This document shows, one piece after another, positions 34,270 through 44,906 of a stretch of 64,000 nt of DNA (within the stretch, counting starts at the first letter, position 1; the number at the start of each line of letters is the position of its first letter). Source of the DNA: Ardenticatenales bacterium. GTDB taxonomy: Bacteria > Chloroflexota > Anaerolineae > Ardenticatenales > Ardenticatenaceae. The stretch spans positions 1 through 64,000 of the forward strand of contig JACKAZ010000004.1 in the NCBI GenBank assembly GCA_020634795.1, written 5' to 3'. The notes beneath the pieces were generated by a model. The model did no database searches. It saw nothing but the letters and a program-made list of their open reading frames with translations, and was not told the origin of the DNA. The position numbers and the translations under genes are program-made.

Positions 34270-35141
34270 CGCGCCTGACGGGGTTTTGATGGCGACGGAG
34301 GATTCGTGGGCCAGATCGTCATCAGGTGATCATACGGCAGCCCTTTGTTCACCGCCTCTGCGATCTCATCTGCAACGCGCGTGGCACGAGCGGTGGAGGG
34401 CCGCAGCAGGTCAAGCACATTATCGATCTTTGAGACTTTTGCGCCTGCAACAACCCGTCTGAAAGAGCCGAAGCGTGCGGCGGCACTGGCCGCGCGTGAG
34501 GCACCACCCCCAAACCTACCCGCCTTCGCCAGCTTCGCGACTTTGTCGACTCCCTTCGAGCCGACAGCGGCAGCAATGATAGCCATGGTTCCGCGACCGA
34601 TGGCTCGCCACTTGTGGCCGTTGTTCCAATCCTCAACATAGGGCTGCTTGATGGCGTTCCACAGCTCACCCGGATGCCGAATCCCATACAAGAGGGCCTG
34701 CGCACTCTGGATGGGATGGCGCACCATCGTGATGGTTCCCTCCACCGTTTCTTTGGCTTCGGCCCACATGCCGCTCAAGAAATCCCGTGCATTCCACCAG
34801 AAATCCCTGCCATCCGCCGCACCATCCGCCGCGGCTCCGTTGGTGAAGAGCGCGGCGGCCTCCTCTTCGGCGACCTGCAGCAAGGTGCGGATTGCCAGCG
34901 TCACCTCGCTGGCCTCTTGCAGCGCCTCTCGCAACCGCAATAAGCCGGGCAGCAGATCACGATCCATCTCGGCAAAAAAGGCGATGGCTCCCTGCCCTTC
35001 CCAATCGCCGTCACGCAAGGCACTCGTGCGATGAGACAAATCGTTGCGTAGCGCGGCAATCTGCTGCGATTGTTCGGCAAAGCGCTGAGCAATTCGCTGT
35101 AGTTGATCGTAGTTGGCCTGAATCACCAATGGGGATGACAT
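34020..35141 (-). CDS. WXG100-domain polymorphic toxin, N-terminal part (frameshifted)
   Basis: A 373-residue frame as read. Residues 1-100 form a helical WXG100-like export domain with the W-x-G turn in RDGDWEGQGAIAFFAE, so secretion by an Esx/type VII-like system is suggested. Residues about 105-275 are a linker with an AIIAAAVGSKGVDKVAKLAKAG helix, common as a pre-toxin region. After LPYDHL (about residue 272, near 34326) the frame turns into Arg/Ser-rich noise, while the true toxin domain continues in another frame. Deletion of one G from CTGGAT to CTGAT explains this. Start 35141 (MSSPLVIQ) is chosen. No T7SS ATPase (EccC) lies in the window. Confidence 0.75.
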   Translation of the reverse strand: MSSPLVIQANYDQLQRIAQRFAEQSQQIAALRNDLSHRTSALRDGDWEGQGAIAFFAEMDRDLLPGLLRLREALQEASEVTLAIRTLLQVAEEEAAALFTNGAAADGAADGRDFWWNARDFLSGMWAEAKETVEGTITMVRHPIQSAQALLYGIRHPGELWNAIKQPYVEDWNNGHKWRAIGRGTMAIIAAAVGSKGVDKVAKLAKAGRFGGGASRAASAAARFGSFRRVVAGAKVSKIDNVLDLLRPSTARATRVADEIAEAVNKGLPYDHLMTIWPTNPPSPSKPRQARCLIASCWGHGRSTVLRISTFGKPMGAGVSSTIRGMRRGTSSPVSVTKRRAVASSGRSINVSCNSRWMKVCRVLSMSVLIWTK

Positions 35142-35269
35142 AGTATTCCTCAAAAAAGCGGGTGCGGTCTCGGCTACAAGTGACTTATAGGATATCACAA
35201 TATGAACGAGAAATCTTGGCGATTTCGTGAAGATTTGGAGGCAATTTGACCACCAAACCCCTTACTTAT

Positions 35270-35291
35270 CCATACTTTATGAAGAAAGTAT
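35270..35291. repeat. Hairpin upstream of the toxin gene
   Basis: CATACTTT and AAAGTATG form a perfect 8-base stem with a 6-base loop, about 130 bases upstream of the toxin start and next to the IS701 insertion. It may be an operator or part of the insertion target. Confidence 0.45.
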
Positions 35292-35311
35292 GACGATCAG
35301 CCCCAAAGTAT

Positions 35312-36406
35312 TAGGACTTACGCAACAAGTGAGTTCAGAGCCATAATGAGGTAAGAAGGAGCAAGAGCCGAAAGGAGGCTAGGAGCCATGAGCGCTACCT
35401 TCTCACACTGGGACTACGCACAGTTCTTGTTAGTCAGTCAGATCAATTACACCCAAACTTATTTTGCCGATCACAGCGAACAGCTCAGTCATGATCGCAT
35501 CAATCGCCTGCTGCGCGACGAGAAGCTGACCCCGCACGAGCGGCGCGAGCTGGTGCATGAGGAAGTGATCCCCTCTGAGGAGGGCTACCTTCTATTCGAC
35601 GATGTGGTGCTCGATAAGCGCCATTCGTTTGCGATTGAGGTGGTGCGACGCCAATGGAGCGGTAATGCTAAGGCGATCATCAAGGGTATCGGGGTGGTAA
35701 CCTGCGTGTATGTCAATCCAGAGTTGAACCGCTGCTGGGTGATCGATTTTCGCATCTTCGATCCCGAGCGTGACGGGCGTAGGAAGCTTGATCACATGCA
35801 TGAAATGTGGCGCAGCCTGCTGTACGTGAGGCAGCTGCCGTTCCGCACGGTGCTCATGGACAGCTGGTACGCCACCACCCAGATGATGCAGACTATTGAT
35901 CAGGCGGGCAAGCTCTATTACTGCCCCATTAAGTGCAATCGACAGGTGAGCCTCGATCCCAGTCAGCCTTACCAGCGCGTCGATCAGCTGGCGTGGGATG
36001 AGCAGCAGCTAGACCACGGGCAGCTGGTGCATCTCAAAGGCTTTCCCAAAGGCCATCAGCACAAACTGTTCCGGCTGGCGCTGTCACCCAGCGCACGGAG
36101 CATGTGGTCACCAACGACCGCTCTCAGGATTCCTCGGATGCTGTGCGTACCGAGCACGCCACCCGCTGGAAGATTGAGCAGTTTCATCGTGAGGCCAAAC
36201 AACTCACCGTAGAGCGCTCTCAGTGCCGCACGTAGCGTGCCCAGCGCAACCATATTACCTGTGCCATGCTGGTTTGGCTCCGCCTCTCCCAGTTGGCGCA
36301 GGCTGCCCAGACCTCCATCTATCAACTCAAGCACGGCTTACTCGACGACTACATGCGTGAGCAGTTGCGTTCTCCTTCTCTTTCCATTCATCCTGCGTAA
36401 GTCCTA
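35312..36406 (+). mobile_element. IS701-family insertion sequence
   Basis: A 1095-base element with matching ends TAGGACTTACGCA (35312-35324) and TGCGTAAGTCCTA (36394-36406). The four-base sequence GTAT flanks both sides (35308-35311 and 36407-36410), fitting the 4-bp target duplication of this family. It carries one degenerate transposase gene and sits just upstream of the toxin locus. Confidence 0.85.
35388..36400 (+). pseudogene. IS701-family transposase, frameshifted
   Basis: A DDE transposase starting at an ATG at 35388 after AGGAGG. The frame reads normally through DDVVLDKRHS, VRRQWSGNAKAIIKGIGVV, WVIDFRIFDPERDGRRK, TVLMDSWYAT and KGFPKGHQHKLFRLAL. Near 36090 one base is missing, and the homologous continuation (TEHVVTNDRSQD, RWKIEQFHREAKQLT) lies in another frame; that frame then meets an in-frame TAG near 36232 before ending with HGLLDDYMREQL and a TAA inside the right inverted repeat. 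The element cannot make active transposase itself. Confidence 0.85.
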
Positions 36407-36473
36407 GTATGACGATTTTATGAAGATGTCGCCGCCATCATCTCAACAGGGCAGGATACCCCCTCCCCAAACG

Positions 36474-36503
36474 AAAAAACCCTCTCCCGATTTCGGGAGA
36501 GGG
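36474..36503 (-). terminator. Rho-independent terminator of the ABC exporter operon
   Basis: On the minus strand CCCTCTCCCGA and TCGGGAGAGGG form an 11-base perfect stem followed by TTTTTT. It lies 27 bases downstream of the last permease gene. Confidence 0.9.
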
Positions 36504-36529
36504 CAGGGTGAGGGCTACTGGGATGGGGG

Positions 36530-37786
36530 CTACGCCGCTTCGCGCAGCGTTGCCACCAAGCGTTTCATCGAAAAGCCCTCGGAGTTGAGCAACGTTTGGG
36601 CGCGGAAGAGCCGCGCGGCCCCTTGCATCAGCAGCGGAATCGTCAGTGCGCCCAGTGCGATGCTGACGGCAAGCTGCCATGCCGGGACGCCGCCCTGCGC
36701 CAAGCGGATCATCATCGCCACGGGCGCGGTCAGCGGGAAGATCGAAAGACCCACGGCGAGCGGCTCATGGGGTGCTTCGGTGATGGTGGCCATGAACATC
36801 AGCGGAATGACCAAGGGTAGGACCATGATCAGCGTGGCGGGTCCGCTCTCTTTCACCGATGGCACCAACGCCCCCAGGCCACTCATCAGCACGGCGTTGA
36901 TCCCGTAGCCCAGCAAGAAGTAGGCGAGGATCAGCAGCCCCAACTGCCATGTGATCCCCAAATCGCCCAGCGCGGGCAGCGCCATCGGCCCGAAGGCGGC
37001 GATCAGCGCCGCGCTCGCGCCCCAGAAGACGACTTGGAGCAAACCCAGCAGCCCCAGCCCCAGCACTTTGCCCGTCAGCAGTTCGATGGGCCGCAACGAG
37101 GTCAGGATCATTTCGATCATTCGACTCTCTTTTTCCAGGGTCACGCTCTGCAACAGGTAGCTGGCCGACGCAATGATCGTGGTGTAGAGCAGGAAGGCCA
37201 GCACGTAGGCCAAGACGAAGGCGATCCCTTCCGCTTGATCGCCACCGACCTGATCGGCGGTCCGCGTGCCGATGTTCTCGGTCTCCACGTTGGGCAGCGG
37301 GATACTGATCAGCGCCAACTTGGCGGGATCGCCCTGTTGGGTCAAGTTGTAGCTCAGCGCCTGCGCGACGATGGCCGTATCCCCCGCGAAGAAGTCGAAG
37401 CGTCGCCCGATACGGGTCACATCCCCCGTCTCCAGATAATCCGGTGCGACGAGGTAGATCGCGTCCAATTCCCCGGCTTTCAACGCGGCTTCCGCCTCGC
37501 TTTGGCCCTCGTAATGCGTGAGTACCGTGCTCAACTGCGGCGGAATCTCGACCAACAGACCGCTCTCATCCACAATGCCAAAGCGGTTGGTGGCATCGGC
37601 GGCGCTTTCTTCCATCTGCTGTTGCAGCGATTCGGCGCTGTTTTCCACCGCATCGCCCTGTCGTCCCATAAAGAAGGTGACGGCCAGCGCGATCAGGGGG
37701 ATCAGCAGGGTCGTGATGATGAAGGAAGGCTTCCGTACATAGCTGAGGAACTCGTGGCGGGCGACTTTCAGGCTGGTGTTAATCAT
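36530..37786 (-). CDS. ABC-2 type permease (NatB-like), second
   Basis: A 418-residue membrane protein. The N-terminal helix follows ARHEFLSYVRKPSFIITTL; a large extracytoplasmic domain spans about residues 45-175, then five to six helices with the EKESRMIEMILTSL cytosolic segment typical of NatB/ABC-2 permeases. Start 37786 is chosen from the homologous beginning of the partner permease; the frame is open further upstream. It is the third gene of a three-gene exporter operon (ATPase, permease, permease), closed by a strong terminator. The substrate is unknown, possibly Na+ or a drug. Confidence 0.88.
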   Translation of the reverse strand: MINTSLKVARHEFLSYVRKPSFIITTLLIPLIALAVTFFMGRQGDAVENSAESLQQQMEESAADATNRFGIVDESGLLVEIPPQLSTVLTHYEGQSEAEAALKAGELDAIYLVAPDYLETGDVTRIGRRFDFFAGDTAIVAQALSYNLTQQGDPAKLALISIPLPNVETENIGTRTADQVGGDQAEGIAFVLAYVLAFLLYTTIIASASYLLQSVTLEKESRMIEMILTSLRPIELLTGKVLGLGLLGLLQVVFWGASAALIAAFGPMALPALGDLGITWQLGLLILAYFLLGYGINAVLMSGLGALVPSVKESGPATLIMVLPLVIPLMFMATITEAPHEPLAVGLSIFPLTAPVAMMIRLAQGGVPAWQLAVSIALGALTIPLLMQGAARLFRAQTLLNSEGFSMKRLVATLREAA

Positions 37787-37800
37787 GGTGGGTTCCTTCT

Positions 37801-38988
37801 TCAACGTGCGGGCCGCGCAAAAATGTCGTTGATGGTGAGCCGTGTGCCGTAGCGCAACGTGGCCGCGCTCATCAGCCGCGCCACGAGCCAGAGCGAGCCT
37901 ACGACGCAGAAGGCCAAGATTCCGAGGCTCAGTCCCCATTCCCATAACTCGATCTGACCCAGCGCGAGACGGGCGGGCACTGCGGTCGGCGCCGAAAAGG
38001 GGATCAACGACAGGAGACGCGCGAAGGTGCCGCTGGGGGCGGTCAGAATCGGCACGATCAGGTAGATCGGCAGTAGCCCCAGCATCCCCACGAAGCTGGC
38101 GGCCTGTTGCGCCGCCCGCACATCGCCCAACATGGCGCCCGCCCCGATGATCAGCGTGGCGAAGAGCAGGAAGGCGAGTAGGTAGAAGGGGAGCGACATC
38201 AGCAGCACGTCCCACGGAATCGGCAGCCCAGACGGCAGCTCGCCGCTCGCCAAAATCAGCAGTGCCGCGATGACGAGCGCGACCATCCAGAGCGCCACCT
38301 GGACCAGCGCCACCCCGCTCAGGCCGAGCAGCTTGCCCGTCAAAATCGAGCGTAGCGAGGTGGACGTGATGAGGATTTCGAGCAGCCGATTCTCCCGTTC
38401 TTCAGCGATGGCTTGCGCCAAGAAGCCGGAGGAGAACATGATCGAGATCATCAGAATGAAAGAGAGGGCGATCGGGATGCCGAGCGCCACGATCAACTCT
38501 ACCCCTTGGTGGAGTTGGCGATCACTGCCAAGCAGTTGATAGGTCCAATTGGCGGGCTGTTCCAGTCGATCGACCACCGTCGGGTCGACGCCCCCCGCCA
38601 AGTTGCGTCGCAGCAACGCGCTGATCGCTTCGCGCTGGCGGCTGGAACTGTCGCCCGCCACGACCTCTTGCACCGCGCCCCCACTCAGATAATCGGCGGG
38701 GATGAGCCACAAGCTGTCGATCTGCTCATCGTCCAGCGCCGCCCGGCCCGCTGCCTCGTCGCTGAAGGATTGCAGGGTGACATCATTGAGGGATGACGGC
38801 GCATCGGCGATGATGCCGCTCTGATCGACATAGCCCACGGTCGGCGGCGCTTGACGCATCTCGATGATGGCGGGAATCGTTGACATGGCGATGATGAACA
38901 ACGGCATGCCGATGGTAAAAAAGAGGTAGCTGCGCTGCTTGACAACGCGCAAAAACTCGAAGCGTGCAATCTGAAGCCACTCACTCAT
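37801..38988 (-). CDS. ABC-2 type permease (NatB-like), first
   Basis: A 395-residue membrane protein with the same plan as the following gene: first helix after ARFEFLRVVKQRSYLFF, an extracytoplasmic domain, then helices with EERENRLLEILITSTSLRSI. Its start overlaps the ATPase stop by eight bases and its stop is 14 bases before the next start, so the three genes are one operon. Two related permeases would form a heterodimeric channel. Confidence 0.9.
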   Translation of the reverse strand: MSEWLQIARFEFLRVVKQRSYLFFTIGMPLFIIAMSTIPAIIEMRQAPPTVGYVDQSGIIADAPSSLNDVTLQSFSDEAAGRAALDDEQIDSLWLIPADYLSGGAVQEVVAGDSSSRQREAISALLRRNLAGGVDPTVVDRLEQPANWTYQLLGSDRQLHQGVELIVALGIPIALSFILMISIMFSSGFLAQAIAEERENRLLEILITSTSLRSILTGKLLGLSGVALVQVALWMVALVIAALLILASGELPSGLPIPWDVLLMSLPFYLLAFLLFATLIIGAGAMLGDVRAAQQAASFVGMLGLLPIYLIVPILTAPSGTFARLLSLIPFSAPTAVPARLALGQIELWEWGLSLGILAFCVVGSLWLVARLMSAATLRYGTRLTINDIFARPAR

Positions 38989-39895
38989 GCTTTGCTCCCT
39001 TCGCTGCCGCCACGAAGATCTCGTCGAGTGAGGGGGTGGCCACCTCGAACTCTTCGACGGTGATGGCCGGATCGGCCACCAACTGCGCCAACAACTGTTG
39101 ATGCGTTACCCCTTCGGTGGGGAACAGTTCGTAGCGACCATTGCGGGCCTCGATATGATCAACACCGGGCAGATTGGCGACTTCGCCCTGCGCCCGCACC
39201 AGCACCGAGCCGCTGGAATATTGGCTCTTCACCGCCTCAATCGGCCCGTAGAGCACCCGCTCGCCCGCCGAAATCATCATCAGCCGGTCGGCCATCTCTT
39301 CGATGCGCTGCATCTGGTGGGTGCTCATCACGATCGTGGTGCCTTGTTTCGCCAGATCGAACAACATCTCCTTGATCAGTTGCGTGTTGATCGGGTCGAG
39401 GCCGCTGAACGGCTCGTCGATGATGATCAGATCGGGGGTATGCAGGATTGTCGCCAGAAATTGGACTTTCTGCTGCATCCCCTTGCTGAAACTCTTGATC
39501 TTGTCGTTCGCCTTGTCGGCCAAGTCGAGCCGCTCCAGACCCGCCAACGCCCGCTGACGCGCCTCGCCGCGCGACAACCCCTTCAGGCTCCCCAGATAGA
39601 TCAGCCCCTCCAACGCGCTGACATCTTGATAAAGGCCCCGTTCTTCGGGCAGATAGCCCAGCCGATCATAGAGTCCTTGATCGACTGCCTTGCCGAAGAT
39701 CGTCGCGTTCCCGTGGTCCGGCTTGATCAGCCCAAGGGTCATGCGGATCGTGGTGGTTTTGCCTGCCCCGTTCGGGCCGAGCACGGCAAAAATCTCGCCC
39801 GGATAGATATCGAACGAGATCTCCTTCACGGCTTGGACATCGCCGTACCGCTTGCTGAGGTGGGTGGCGTGGATGACGGGCGCAGATGCGTTCAT
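38981..39895 (-). CDS. ABC transporter ATP-binding protein (NatA-like)
   Basis: A 304-residue ATPase. Walker A GPNGAGKTTTIRM, signature FSKGMQQKVQFLATIL, Walker B LIIIDEPFSGLDPI and switch His in STHQMQRIEEMADR. A C-terminal DUF4162-like extension (ARNGRYELFPTEG onward) is usual for NatA/bacitracin-type exporters. It is the first gene of the exporter operon. The A-type repeat block begins 13 bases upstream of its start codon. Confidence 0.92.
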   Translation of the reverse strand: MNASAPVIHATHLSKRYGDVQAVKEISFDIYPGEIFAVLGPNGAGKTTTIRMTLGLIKPDHGNATIFGKAVDQGLYDRLGYLPEERGLYQDVSALEGLIYLGSLKGLSRGEARQRALAGLERLDLADKANDKIKSFSKGMQQKVQFLATILHTPDLIIIDEPFSGLDPINTQLIKEMLFDLAKQGTTIVMSTHQMQRIEEMADRLMMISAGERVLYGPIEAVKSQYSSGSVLVRAQGEVANLPGVDHIEARNGRYELFPTEGVTHQQLLAQLVADPAITVEEFEVATPSLDEIFVAAAKGAKHE

Positions 39896-39908
39896 GGGAA
39901 TGACCTGG

Positions 39909-40006
39909 GAGTTTTGTGAGTTTTGTGAGTTTGATGAGTTTAATGAGTTTAATGAGTTTGGTGAGTTTAATGAGTTTGATGAGTTGGGCGTTGCTCTGCG
40001 TTAATT
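39909..40006. repeat. Composite A-junction-B repeat, left part (split by IS200)
   Basis: Two GAGTTTTGT units then seven GAGTTTRAT-type units (39909-39985), the junction GAGTTGGGCGTTGCTCTGCG, then TTAATT. The B part resumes at 40635 after the insertion element. Confidence 0.92.
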
Positions 40007-40636
40007 AAAGGCTTAACCACTGCCTCAGGCAGTGGAATAGGTAATGGTTGTACCAGTGTATTGAGAATGACGAGTATCATGAATCAACCTGGAAGGTGCG
40101 AAACTAACAGGAGATTCATAATGACTCGTCAATTCAAGAAGTTATCGCATTCGCTGTACGAGTGCAAATACCATGTGGTGTTTTGTCCGAAGTATCGATA
40201 TCGAATACTACAAACAGAAGTACGGGCGTATGTCACGCAGCAGGTGTATGTGCTGTGTGAGCAAAAAGACGGAGTGGAAGAGTTGGAGATGAACGTACAG
40301 GCCGATCACGTGCATCTGATACTGTCGGTACCGCCAAAGTATGCGGTCTCGACAGTAATGGGCTTTCTGAAAGGGAAGCTGGCACTGCGAATGTTCGACC
40401 AGTTTCCAGAACTGCGGAGACGGTACTGGGGCCAGCACGTATGGTCGCGTGGGTATTGCGTAAGTACGGTGGGCTTAGACGAAGAGCGCATCCGCAAATA
40501 CGTGGCATGGCAAGAGAAAAAAGGTCAGGACGCTGAGCAAGGACGACTGTTTGACTAACCATCCCCTTCAATAGAACCGTAATAGCGCACCTTCCAGGGC
40601 TAACATTCAAGCCACCGCCTCTGGCGGTGGTCATTG
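40007..40636 (+). mobile_element. Intact IS200/IS605-family element
   Basis: Left-end hairpin CCACTGCCTCAGGCAGTGG (40018-40036), one gene, and right-end hairpin CCACCGCCTCTGGCGGTGG (40611-40629). It has no terminal inverted repeats or obvious target duplication, as expected for single-strand Y1 transposition. It is inserted in a B-type repeat right after TTAATT. Two partial relatives lie at 32700-33036 and 60751-61342. Exact ends are uncertain by a few bases. Confidence 0.88.
40121..40558 (+). CDS. tnpA: IS200/IS605-family Y1 transposase TnpA
   Basis: A 145-residue HUH single-strand transposase. It starts TRQFKKLSHSLYECKYHVVF, with FCPKYRYRIL, the HUH pair in QADHVHLILSVPP, and the nucleophile Tyr probably in RIRKYVAWQ near the C-terminus. 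Length matches intact family members. Start 40121 has AGGAG eight bases upstream. No TnpB/IscB gene accompanies it. It is the only complete copy in this window and may act in trans on the degenerate copies. Confidence 0.94.
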   Translation: MTRQFKKLSHSLYECKYHVVFCPKYRYRILQTEVRAYVTQQVYVLCEQKDGVEELEMNVQADHVHLILSVPPKYAVSTVMGFLKGKLALRMFDQFPELRRRYWGQHVWSRGYCVSTVGLDEERIRKYVAWQEKKGQDAEQGRLFD

Positions 40637-40675
40637 ACTGCTCTGCGTTAATTGCTTTGCGTTAATTGCTCTGCG
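40635..40675. repeat. B-type repeat, right part (split by IS200)
   Basis: GACTGCTCTGCGTTAATTGC followed by TTTGCGTTAATTGCTCTGCG; a direct continuation of the block ending at 40006. Confidence 0.88.
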
Positions 40676-40809
40676 TGGTATGTAGTACGAGGAAAGTGGC
40701 GGCAAGTTGCTTGTTGGCAGGGGCGCAGCGCAAGGCAACGCCCCTACCATGTGTTGGCGTGGGCCAGCATGGCACGGGCGTTGGGTTCACAGCGTGGGCG
40801 CGGTGGTGG

Positions 40810-42612
<1,803 letters not shown>

Positions 42613-42885
42613 TGACAAACTCCGGTTGTAGGGGGTGTGGGTGTAGGGGGGTCTGGGTGTACGGGTTGTGTGGGTGGGGAACTTCGCCATGACAGGCTTG
42701 GGCGCCGAAAGAAGCGTGATGCCAGGTTCCTGTTGGGACATGGGAGATGATTTTTACGATCACGCCAGCAGAACGGTGAAACAAATACCGACCTCTGATC
42801 AGTCACCAGTCGCCATCGTAGAGCGTTCTAAGTCACACCCGCATCGGTGGCGATTGACGACGCACAGGATGATTCGTGGCTCGTT

Positions 42886-43671
42886 TCAACGCATCTCGTT
42901 TCTCGTTGCAACGTCTAAGACCGGCCCCTCGACGCAGAGCAGCGAGCCGTCTTCATGTTCGCACATGCCACAGAGGCCGATCGCGCAGCCCATGAAGGCT
43001 TCCCACGAAAGTTGGGCGGGTATACGATGGGCGAGCGCAGCGGCTTCCAACGCCTTCAACATGCCGTGTGGCCCCACGGCGCAGAGGCTGTCCGCGACTT
43101 CGGTCGCCAGCAGTCGTTCGACCGGCGCAGTGACACGCCCCGCTTCGCCCTGCGAGCCATCTTCGGTGGTGACGACCACCGGAATGCCCATACGGTCAAA
43201 CGGTTCCGTGCCGAAGATGTCGTCTGCGGTGCGTCCGCCCAGCACCACCACCGGCTGTTTGCCGCGCCGCCACAACGTCTCGGCCAGCCACGCGATGGGG
43301 GCCGCACCATAGCCACCACCGACCAGCAAGGGCCGCTCTCCCTCAATCGAAAAGCCGCGGCCAAAGGGACCGCGAATCCAAAGGGTCTCTCCCTCGTCGA
43401 GCGTATGGACCGCTTCCGAGAATTTGCCGACCGCCGCGAGCGTCAGCTTGATCGGCGCGTTGCCCGCCATCGAGAAGGGCTTTTCGCCGATACCGGGCAG
43501 CCACGCCATCACGAATTGGCCCGGATAGGCGTGGGGCATCGTTTCGGCGAGCAGGTAGCTGCGAATGCGGTAGTTTTCTTGGACGATGCGCGCAATGCGC
43601 ACGGGACGGGGCGCAGCGGCGAAGGCGCCCTCCGGTCTGGGGATGAGACGCGGCAAGCTATTGGTGGGCAC
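42886..43671 (-). CDS. pyrK: Dihydroorotate dehydrogenase electron transfer subunit PyrK
   Basis: A 261-residue iron-sulfur flavoprotein that passes electrons from the PyrD FMN to NAD+. FAD/NAD domains: YPGQFVMAWLPG, KPFSMAG, GPFGRGFSIEG, PLLVGGGYGAAPIAWLAE. The 2Fe-2S ligands are in GCAIGLCGMC plus a downstream Cys in SLLCVEGPV. A GTG at 43671 with GAGG nine bases upstream is preferred; an ATG at 43704 is in frame but would overlap pyrD by 47 bases. It overlaps the pyrD stop, giving a pyrD-pyrK operon. Confidence 0.9.
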   Translation of the reverse strand: MPTNSLPRLIPRPEGAFAAAPRPVRIARIVQENYRIRSYLLAETMPHAYPGQFVMAWLPGIGEKPFSMAGNAPIKLTLAAVGKFSEAVHTLDEGETLWIRGPFGRGFSIEGERPLLVGGGYGAAPIAWLAETLWRRGKQPVVVLGGRTADDIFGTEPFDRMGIPVVVTTEDGSQGEAGRVTAPVERLLATEVADSLCAVGPHGMLKALEAAALAHRIPAQLSWEAFMGCAIGLCGMCEHEDGSLLCVEGPVLDVATRNEMR

Positions 43672-44587
43672 GGTTCTGCACCTCGCTGAGTTGGCGGACG
43701 CCATGCGCCTGCATCCACGCCACCATCTCTTCGCCGATCTGCGTCATGGCATCTAGGCCGCGATAGTAAAGGGCGCTCCCCACGCCGACCGCAGTCGCGC
43801 CCGCCATCAGCAGCTCGATGGCATCGGCCCCCGTGTTGACGCCACCGGTGCCGATGATCGGCACATCGGGCAACGTCTGGCGGATCTCGTAGATCGCGCG
43901 CACCGCGATGGGCTTGATGGCCGGGCCGCTCACGCCACCGCTGCGGTTGGTCAGGATGGGCCGTCCGCTCTCGATGTCAATCACCATGCCGGGCATCGTA
44001 TTGATCGCGGTGATGCCCACGCCCCCCGCGGCAATCGCGTCGGCCGCGATGCGCCCAATGTTCGGCACATTGGGCGCCACCTTGATGAACATCGGCACGC
44101 CCGCCGCATCGCACACCGGTTTCACCGCTGCCGCCACCGACGCCGCGCCCGCGCAGCTCGCGGCAAATGGCTCGCCGAAATCATCGTGGACGTTGGGGCA
44201 GGAGATGTTGACCTCTAAGATATCCGGCTTGGCCCGCAACACCGTTTCGGCGCTCTGCGCGAACTCGTCCGGCGTTCCGGCAAAGATACTCGCGATCAGT
44301 GCTGTTTCGCTCCCCTGCAACAGCTCGCGTGCTTCTGCCAACAGCGCCGCTTCGTGGGCCGCGCCCGGGTTGGGCAGGCCGACTGCGTTGATCAGCCCTT
44401 CGCCCCAATCGAAACAGATCGGGTTGACGTGACCGATGCGTGGCACTGGCCCCGCGCTTTTGGCCGTGACGGCCCCCGCGCCAAGCGTTGCCGCCCGCCG
44501 CAACAACGTGGCCGAAGTGCCGATAATGCCACTGGCCAGCACCAGCGGGTTGCGCAGCGGCACCCCCGCCAACGATGTCGTTAACAA
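43658..44587 (-). CDS. pyrD: Dihydroorotate dehydrogenase, class 1B catalytic subunit
   Basis: A 309-residue FMN enzyme of pyrimidine synthesis, oxidising dihydroorotate to orotate with PyrK as electron partner. Signatures: GVPLRNPLVLASG, EVNISCPNVHDDFGEPFA (Cys base in NISCPN), NTMPGMVIDI, GGVSGPAIKPIAVR and IIGTGGVNTGADAIELL. The start is probably a TTG at 44587 because GGGAGG lies six bases upstream; the in-frame ATGs further upstream lie in non-coding-like sequence. No other pyr genes are present here. Confidence 0.92.
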   Translation of the reverse strand: MLTTSLAGVPLRNPLVLASGIIGTSATLLRRAATLGAGAVTAKSAGPVPRIGHVNPICFDWGEGLINAVGLPNPGAAHEAALLAEARELLQGSETALIASIFAGTPDEFAQSAETVLRAKPDILEVNISCPNVHDDFGEPFAASCAGAASVAAAVKPVCDAAGVPMFIKVAPNVPNIGRIAADAIAAGGVGITAINTMPGMVIDIESGRPILTNRSGGVSGPAIKPIAVRAIYEIRQTLPDVPIIGTGGVNTGADAIELLMAGATAVGVGSALYYRGLDAMTQIGEEMVAWMQAHGVRQLSEVQNRAHQ

Positions 44588-44906
44588 AGCGTCCTCCCTC
44601 GGATAGGTGATCGTGCGGCAAGTGTAGCCCATCCCCCGCAGCGGGCAAGTGTGTTCTGAGCGTGGGGTGGCTGAACGTGTCGAAGCTGAAGTGGGGTGGT
44701 GCTGTTCGAATGCTGGAGAAACGGGGGGCAAGGGGGAAGGGGCAAGGGGCAAGGGTTGAGCGCGCCTGTTCTGCGTGCGGAGCTTGCCCTGAGCGAAGCG
44801 AAGGGTCGCCGTTCCGTTTTGCGTAGGTTTGCCTCTGGGTGTGGGATGACGTACACTGCTAGGGTTATACTGCCTATGATCCTACTCCATTCGCCCTTGC
44901 TTATCC
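44588..44906. other. Intergenic region with C-type repeat and possible promoter
   Basis: Holds one copy of the C word GGAGCTTGCCCTGAGCGAAG (44778-44797, continuing into CGAAGGGTCGCC) adjacent to B-type words; three more copies lie at 49192-49345. A TATACT at 44866-44871 may serve the gene at 44907. No gene. Confidence 0.6.

Noticed and set aside
42613..42741. N-terminal extension of PepF
   Set aside because: The extension is made of GGGTGTGGG-type repeats; the MTTKLRERSE start has a ribosome binding site.
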